NCBI GenBank assembly: GCA_005881495.1
Contig: VBHI01000326.1
Location: 1-18,755, forward strand
DNA length: 18,755 nucleotides
Direction: 5' to 3'
From: Chloroflexota bacterium
GTDB lineage: Bacteria > Chloroflexota > Ktedonobacteria > Ktedonobacterales > Ktedonobacteraceae
A model generated the notes under the pieces. It was not told the origin of the DNA and made no database searches. It worked only from the letters and a program-made list of their open reading frames with translations. The translations under genes and the position numbers were made by a program. Shown piece by piece: positions 14,319 through 18,755 of this stretch (position 1 is its first letter; each line of letters starts with the position of its first letter).

Positions 14319-15449
14319 ATGAAGGACACGAAGGCAAGTTTAGTTCACAGCTCGCCACCGCGGGGGAATGGGCGATCACGATCTACTCGAGCGCGAGGCC
14401 CTCTGGGGTGGTGGTACCGTCTTACCGCGCCCGCAGAGCCTCCAAAGAATGCCACATTAAGTGAACGCGAACTGGCGCGGCGAGGGCAGCTCACCAGCGC
14501 GACGCTCCTTGTAGTTATATTGTTAGTCCTTGCGGCCTACCCCGTGGCTTTCTTGGGGCCAAGCCGCGCCCTGGCCTTTGTGCTGCTGATCCCACTCACG
14601 ATTGACGTCACCGCGTTATTTTTCAATCGCGCCGGCAAAATTGGCATTGCGGGGATTCTCGTCGTGGTCGGCATTGAGGTGGGAATTGGGCTTTCCATTG
14701 TCGGACCCGCTGTTGCAGGTGGGCTGACCACCTACATGCTTCCGCAATTTGACCTGCTGGTGCAGGCGGACTTCGTGGCTGTTTCTCTGCTGCGCCCGCG
14801 CTCTGTCATCTGGCTCGTGGGATTTCACATCCTCGCGAGCGTCACCGCCATTACGTTCCTCCCCCATTCGGTAGAGTTTTCAAGAATGCTCGCCGTCAAT
14901 GGCTACGAGGTGTATCTGCGCATAATCACGTTGCAAATCATCGTGGCATTTGTGACGTACCTGTGGGTCACCGGCGCACAGCAAGCCATTCAGCGCGCTG
15001 ACCGCGCAGAAGAGATCGCAGCACTGGAGCAACGCGAGATCGAACGACAGCAACACGAGATCGAACAGAAGAAGCAGTTGGATATAGGAATCCAACAAAT
15101 CTTGCAGACACATGTGCAAGTGGCGAATGGAAATTTCTCTGCTCGTGCTCCTCTGGGCAGAGAGAATGTGCTCTGGCAGATCGCCTATTCTCTCAACAAT
15201 TTACTAGCGCGCCTGCAGGGGTACCACCAGATGCAGGAACAAGTGCAAAGGAACCGGGCGGCAATCACGTACCTCGTACAGGCCATCCAACAGGCGAAAA
15301 GAAAGGGGATACCTCTGCAGGTAGAGCGGACGGGAACGCCAGTCGACGCGCTGATCCTGGAGCTCAGCACTCGCTCGATCAGCGAAAACGGACAGGGAAA
15401 CGGATCGATGGCGTCGCCCATCCCAAGGCGCTGGCAAAAACCAAAGTGA
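14319..15449 (+). CDS. Six-helix membrane protein with HAMP-like cytoplasmic tail
   Basis: The protein is 376 aa. A basic, Arg-rich N-terminal segment (1-57) precedes about six membrane helices (near 58-79, 84-101, 108-133, 141-157, 162-180, 196-218). A charged coiled coil follows (AEEIAALEQREIERQQHEIE), then a HAMP-like stretch (about 256-300; ILQTHVQVANGNFSARAPLG and VLWQIAYSLNNLLARLQ). After that there is only a short tail: no histidine kinase, cyclase or phosphatase domain is visible. It resembles the sensor half of a signalling protein with its output missing. GGAG lies 11 nt before the ATG. It follows the oxidoreductase by 65 bp and could be co-transcribed with it. Function unknown. Confidence 0.7.
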   Translation: MKDTKASLVHSSPPRGNGRSRSTRARGPLGWWYRLTAPAEPPKNATLSERELARRGQLTSATLLVVILLVLAAYPVAFLGPSRALAFVLLIPLTIDVTALFFNRAGKIGIAGILVVVGIEVGIGLSIVGPAVAGGLTTYMLPQFDLLVQADFVAVSLLRPRSVIWLVGFHILASVTAITFLPHSVEFSRMLAVNGYEVYLRIITLQIIVAFVTYLWVTGAQQAIQRADRAEEIAALEQREIERQQHEIEQKKQLDIGIQQILQTHVQVANGNFSARAPLGRENVLWQIAYSLNNLLARLQGYHQMQEQVQRNRAAITYLVQAIQQAKRKGIPLQVERTGTPVDALILELSTRSISENGQGNGSMASPIPRRWQKPK

Positions 15450-15466
15450 AAATGCGACATGCGCGA

Positions 15467-15513
15467 GGACAGAAGAAAGTTTTGCCATACCCAGACTGAA
15501 CTTTCTTCTGTCC
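15467..15513. terminator. Perfect 15-bp stem-loop after the membrane protein gene
   Basis: GGACAGAAGAAAGTT (15467-15481) and AACTTTCTTCTGTCC (15499-15513) pair perfectly around a 17-nt loop, 18 nt past the stop. There is no T-run, so termination would be atypical. The length and perfection also fit a small interspersed repeat. Confidence 0.5.
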
Positions 15514-15527
15514 CTGGATAATGATCG

Positions 15528-15556
15528 GTGTATAAATCTTAACCTGATTTATACAC
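15528..15556. repeat. Perfect 11-bp inverted repeat (operator or second hairpin)
   Basis: GTGTATAAATC and GATTTATACAC flank TTAACCT, only 14 bp after the previous stem. It is AT-rich, 161 bp before the secreted protein gene, and could be a regulator binding site for that gene. Its GTGTAT/ATACAC ends echo the operator candidate at 1991-2003. Confidence 0.45.
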
Positions 15557-15716
15557 TTACAACTATATTTTAATCATTTCTCAATCAACCTATCAGCCCC
15601 TTTCTCCTACACTGACCCTCGGAAGAAATTTCTCTCTAGTAGTTTCTTCATGCGGGTGCCAATTCACGGCATCGCTAATGTATTTCGTCTGGTGTTTCAG
15701 AAAGGAAGAAAATCTC

Positions 15717-16196
15717 ATGCGTTCTCGCTTTGTCCGTTTTCTTGTGGTGGGCTTCGTGACTGGCACTGCCCTGCTCAGCCTCAGCCTGGGCGTGCTGGTC
15801 CAGAAGGGAGACGTGAAGGCAGTTCCTCCTGCCCATGCGGCTGGGTCCATCAATCCCGTCGGGAAATGGAATTTGATCGTCACCTTCACGGCGACAGGAG
15901 CTCAGCAGCCCTCAACTCTCAAATTCGATCACGATGGAGGGCTGGTAAACTACACACCTGGACCGGGAACCGGGACCTGGTGGATGACGAGTTCCAATCA
16001 GTTTCAGTATACGTTCACTGAACAAATCCTTGACAACCTGGGCAATCAGATAGCGTATGTGTATGTGGAGCAGCAGGCCACCCTCTCTGCCGATAAAACC
16101 ACCTATACTGCCTCTGGTCAAGGGACGGTCCACGCGATGGACGGAACAGTCCTTGCCGTCAATCAAACGACCACCCAGGCTACCAAAGAAGCTTAA
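15717..16196 (+). CDS. Small secreted beta-rich protein, function unknown
   Basis: The protein is 159 aa from the ATG at 15717 (AAGGA 10 nt upstream); an ATG 13 codons earlier has no ribosome site and would put non-signal residues first. It opens with a signal peptide (MRSRFVRFLVVGFVTGTALL, likely cut after AHA near residue 41). The mature part (about 118 aa) alternates beta-prone segments with Gly and aromatic residues: GKWNLIVTFTATG, GTGTWWMTSSNQFQYTF, QIAYVYVEQQATLSADKTTY. There is no Cys. The pattern looks like a small beta-barrel or lipocalin-like fold, but I recognise no family. The Thr-rich end (NQTTTQATKEA) is likely disordered. Confidence 0.65.
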   Translation: MRSRFVRFLVVGFVTGTALLSLSLGVLVQKGDVKAVPPAHAAGSINPVGKWNLIVTFTATGAQQPSTLKFDHDGGLVNYTPGPGTGTWWMTSSNQFQYTFTEQILDNLGNQIAYVYVEQQATLSADKTTYTASGQGTVHAMDGTVLAVNQTTTQATKEA

Positions 16197-16288
16197 GCCT
16201 TACAAGGACTCTCTGCCCTCGCACATCATCGCCAGGTCTTCGGACATCCCCCACGCATTCCGACCGGCGACCGAGGGGTGCATACAAC

Positions 16289-16318
16289 GCCCGCTCACCT
16301 GCAACGAAATGAGCGGGC
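16289..16318. terminator. Hairpin after the secreted protein gene
   Basis: GCCCGCTCA and TGAGCGGGC form a perfect GC-rich 9-bp stem with a 12-nt loop, 92 bp past the stop. No T-run follows, as for the other hairpins in this window. The remainder of the gap up to 16494 holds nothing else I can recognise. Confidence 0.45.
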
Positions 16319-16494
16319 ACAACATCATCCCGGCGAAAAAACTTCCCACCTCCACACAATCACACACTATCCATGTATCATCAAGTTGATATGTATCGAT
16401 TTGGCGGTTCTCGCACCCTTGCGGCTTGTGGAGTCATCCCCGCAAGCGCGTGCTTCACGCCTTGTAGCCACATCACATGGTGTTCGCGTGAATC

Positions 16495-16626
16495 TTAGTC
16501 CAACCGCAGAATGAATTCTTCGATCTCCTCACTGCGGGCGTTGGCAAATCCCTTATCCTCGCCAATACGAGCGAACCCGCATTTTTCCAAGACTCGCAGT
16601 GATTCGAAATCATTTGAAACCAAGCC
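16495..16626 (-). pseudogene. C-terminal remnant of a GNAT N-acetyltransferase
   Basis: On the minus strand, 43 codons ending in TAA (16495-16497) read GLVSNDFESLRVLEKCGF followed by ARIGEDKGFANARSEEIEE and FILRLD. The NxxSxRVLEKxGF block is the hallmark of the C-terminal half of RimJ/RimL-type GNAT acetyltransferases. No acetyl-CoA-binding loop or start codon is found in the same frame upstream; another frame (around 16630-16690) reads RFVLARSAFALAL, which could be a frameshifted piece of the preceding motif. The gene is therefore truncated and probably frameshifted. It lies antisense to, and partly upstream of, the regulator gene that starts at 16719. Confidence 0.65.
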
Positions 16627-16643
16627 ACTTTGTCTTCTATAAT
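16614..16643 (+). promoter_or_regulatory. Near-consensus promoter of the NB-ARC/TPR regulator
   Basis: TTGAAA (16614-16619) and a perfect TATAAT (16638-16643) are 18 bp apart. Transcription would start near 16650, about 70 nt before the ATG at 16719. The promoter overlaps the GNAT remnant on the opposite strand. Confidence 0.7.
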
Positions 16644-16718
16644 GATCGTATTCTGAAGTGCCAGTGCGAAAGCACTTCTTGCCAGAACGAACCTTTGGTA
16701 GAGGGCTATGAAACGATC

Positions 16719-18755
16719 ATGCAAGAACTTCGCATAGAACCTACTCCGCTGATTGGTCGAGAACGCGAACTAGTGGCCATCAGGCAGATGCTGCATCGAG
16801 AGGATGTGCGCCTGCTTACGTTGATTGGGCCCGCTGGCGTGGGCAAAACTCGCCTGGCTATGCAAGCGGTACAGGAACAGCATGAATTCTTTGCTGACGG
16901 AGTTTTTGTTATTTTGCTGGCCCAGATCAATGACTCCGAACAGGTGCTCCCTGCTCTTGCTCATACGCTTGGTATTCGGGAAGTGGCGGACCGGCCTATG
17001 CTGGAGCGCCTTGTAGAAGGGCTCAAGGAGAGGCACGTGCTGCTCCTCCTCGACAACTTCGAGCAGGTGGTGAGTGCTGCTTTCTACCTGGCAGAGTTGC
17101 TCGCCCGCTGTTCAAGACTCAAATTGCTGGTGACGAGTCGGGAGGCGTTCCACCTCCGGGCCGAGCACGAGTTTGCAGTCGCCCCGTTGGAGATTCCCAA
17201 TCCCAGCCAACTACCCGACCTCACGACGCTCTCGCGCAATGAGTCCGTCGCGCTGTTCCTTGAGCGTGCCCAGGCGGTGAAGGCTGACTTCCTGTTGACT
17301 CCCGCCAATGCCGCCGTTGTAGCGCAGATTTGTGTGCGCCTGGATGGATTGCCACTTGCTCTAGAACTGGCGGCGGCCCGTATAAAGTTGCTGCCACCGC
17401 GTGCATTACTCGCTCGTCTTTCACAGCGCTTGCAGGTGTTGACAGGGGGAGCGCGAGACCTTCCGCCACACCAGCAAACACTGCGCGCTACTCTTGCCTG
17501 GAGCTACAATCTGTTGTCTGCCCGGGAAAAACGTCTGTTTCGCTGGCTGTCTATCTTTGATCGTGGCTGCGCACTGGAGGCAGCGGAGGCAGTTTGTACT
17601 GCCCTGGTAAGTGACGCTTCAGGAGCACCCGTGTTGGAAGGGATAGCATCGCTACTCGATAAGAGCTTGCTGCAACGGGCCAGTGCGGACGACGAGGAGC
17701 CGCGCTGCGTCATGCTGGAAACTGTTCGCGACTACGGGCTAGAATGTCTGGCCGCGTGTGGTGAGATGGAGGCGGTCCGGCAAGCTCATGCCTACTACTA
17801 TCTGCTGCTTGCCGAGCAAGCGGAACAGGAGCTTGCCTCGGGGGTACAGCAGGATATGTACCTGGCGCGCCTGAAATGGGAACACGATAACTTGCGTGCC
17901 GCTATGCGCTACATGCTTGAGCAAGCTGAGGCTGGACGTAGTAGTGAGATGGCCTTGCGGCTAGGGGGGGCCCTTTTGCCATTCTGGATGATGCAGGGGT
18001 ATTGGAGCGAGGGACGAGCTTTTCTGCGGCAGGCTCTGACCATGCGAGAAGGTGCTGCTGTATCCGCACAAGCAAAAGCGCTTGCGGCCGCGGGAAAACT
18101 AGCGTTTCAGCAGGGCGACTATGACCAGGCAGAGAAACTGGCGGGGGAAAATCTGGGGCTATTTCGAGAAATAGGAGATACGAGAGGGAGTGCCCTTGCC
18201 CTGGAGATACTTGGAATGGTTGCCTGGAATAGAGGCAATCTGAGCAGTGCACAAGCCTTGCTGCAAGAGGCGCTTGCTCTTTATAAGCAAACGAATGACA
18301 AGGAGGGAATGGTAAACTCGCTCTTCGCCCTGGCATGGCTCTTACGAAGTCAGGGTGAGTACAACCGTGCCCGCGTCCTCTGCGAGGAGAGCCTGGCACT
18401 CTCCGGTGACCTTGGGGACACGAGAAGAGTTGCCGATGCCCAGCTCCTGATGGCACAGATGCTCTTTGATACACAAGCTGCTCCGACCACAGTACGCTCA
18501 CAGGTAGAGGACGTGCTCGTGCTGTACAGGCAGGTGGAGGATAAGGAGGGGATTGCCGCTTGCTTCCATCTCTCAGGCCAGATCACCTTGCTGCAGGGTG
18601 AGACTGAGGAAGCACGTTCGTGGTTCGAGCAAAGTGTGGCGCTGCACAAGGAGCTAGGGCATCAAGCTGGTCTGGCCTGGGCAGTCTCAGGTCTCGCACG
18701 AGTCGCCCTCGCTCAGAGTGACTACGTAGCGGCACGTAACCGCTACGAGGAGAGC
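16719..18755 (+). CDS. NB-ARC/TPR transcriptional regulator (partial, C-terminus beyond the window)
   Basis: There are 679 codons from the ATG at 16719 to the window edge with no stop. The N-terminus (PTPLIGRERELVAIRQML) leads straight into a STAND/NB-ARC ATPase: P-loop GPAGVGKT (37-44), Walker B VLLLLDN (107-113), LLVTSRE (136-142) and GLPLALELAA (210-219). From about residue 400 there are TPR-type helical repeats (FQQGDYDQAEKLAGENLGLF; NRGNLSSAQALLQEALALY; RSQGEYNRARVLCEESLAL). This is the plan of large AfsR/LAL-like regulators; many end in a LuxR-type DNA-binding domain, which would lie past the right edge. No DNA-binding domain precedes the ATPase. The ribosome site is weak (GAGGG 13 nt upstream), but a near-consensus promoter 75 bp upstream supports the start. 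It could control the nearby biosynthetic genes; not shown. Confidence 0.85.
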   Translation, partial: MQELRIEPTPLIGRERELVAIRQMLHREDVRLLTLIGPAGVGKTRLAMQAVQEQHEFFADGVFVILLAQINDSEQVLPALAHTLGIREVADRPMLERLVEGLKERHVLLLLDNFEQVVSAAFYLAELLARCSRLKLLVTSREAFHLRAEHEFAVAPLEIPNPSQLPDLTTLSRNESVALFLERAQAVKADFLLTPANAAVVAQICVRLDGLPLALELAAARIKLLPPRALLARLSQRLQVLTGGARDLPPHQQTLRATLAWSYNLLSAREKRLFRWLSIFDRGCALEAAEAVCTALVSDASGAPVLEGIASLLDKSLLQRASADDEEPRCVMLETVRDYGLECLAACGEMEAVRQAHAYYYLLLAEQAEQELASGVQQDMYLARLKWEHDNLRAAMRYMLEQAEAGRSSEMALRLGGALLPFWMMQGYWSEGRAFLRQALTMREGAAVSAQAKALAAAGKLAFQQGDYDQAEKLAGENLGLFREIGDTRGSALALEILGMVAWNRGNLSSAQALLQEALALYKQTNDKEGMVNSLFALAWLLRSQGEYNRARVLCEESLALSGDLGDTRRVADAQLLMAQMLFDTQAAPTTVRSQVEDVLVLYRQVEDKEGIAACFHLSGQITLLQGETEEARSWFEQSVALHKELGHQAGLAWAVSGLARVALAQSDYVAARNRYEES

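Noticed and set aside
4400..15449. Ketoreductase or second SRPBCC cyclase for the PKS
   Set aside because: I looked through all plus-strand genes and found no short-chain dehydrogenase TGxxxGxG motif with YxxxK, and only one SRPBCC domain.
17902..18501. 199-codon minus-strand open frame opposite the regulator
   Set aside because: It is a shadow of the TPR-coding strand; the product is low-complexity Pro/Ser/Arg-rich without motifs.

Overview
The window looks like part of a mid-GC chromosome carrying biosynthetic genes. Its centre is a type II (aromatic) polyketide synthase operon of the kind best known from Streptomyces. The base composition, the mix of families (PspA/TPM pair, pentapeptide-repeat protein, LLM flavin oxidoreductase, NB-ARC/TPR regulator, HAMP-like orphan membrane protein) and a short interspersed palindromic element suggest a Chloroflexota bacterium of the Ktedonobacteria type. 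That assignment is inference, because no rRNA or marker gene is present.

Layout. (1) Positions 1-1688, minus strand: a TPM-domain membrane protein followed by a PspA/IM30-like coiled-coil protein that runs off the left edge, probably an envelope-stress pair. (2) 1689-3031: a strong sigma70-type promoter with a palindrome over its -10, then a two-module VOC/extradiol-dioxygenase-like protein. (3) 3191-3749: a pentapeptide-repeat protein on the minus strand with its own promoter and a 21-bp tandem duplication upstream. (4) About 3741-4045: a roughly 305-bp element bounded by imperfect inverted repeats with nested palindromes, with no transposase (MITE-like). (5) 4049-4399: a promoter and a leader of about 320 nt with two perfect hairpins. 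(6) 4400-13090, all plus strand: O-methyltransferase 1, KS-alpha, chain length factor, ACP, metallo-beta-lactamase-fold cyclase/thioesterase, TcmN-like aromatase/cyclase, O-methyltransferase 2, ABM-type monooxygenase, and a CocE/NonD-family hydrolase. (7) 13330-15449: an LLM-class oxidoreductase with a GTG start, and a six-helix membrane protein with a HAMP-like tail. (8) 15467-16318: strong hairpins and a small secreted protein. (9) 16495-18755: a decayed GNAT acetyltransferase remnant on the minus strand, with a near-consensus promoter inside it that drives a large NB-ARC/TPR regulator cut by the right edge.

How the genes work together. KS-alpha (Cys173/His313/His350 intact) and the chain length factor (the same positions are Ala/Ala/Asn) would build a poly-beta-ketone on the ACP. 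The aromatase/cyclase and the MBL-fold enzyme would fold, cyclise and/or release it. The ABM monooxygenase would oxidise the ring system to a quinone, and the two methyltransferases would decorate it. No ketoreductase is present, so an unreduced, tetracenomycin-like or spore-pigment-like aromatic product is the simplest prediction. The aromatase followed directly by a methyltransferase resembles a split version of the bifunctional TcmN protein. Overlapping stop/start codons (methyltransferase 1/KS, KS/CLF, ACP/MBL) show translational coupling.
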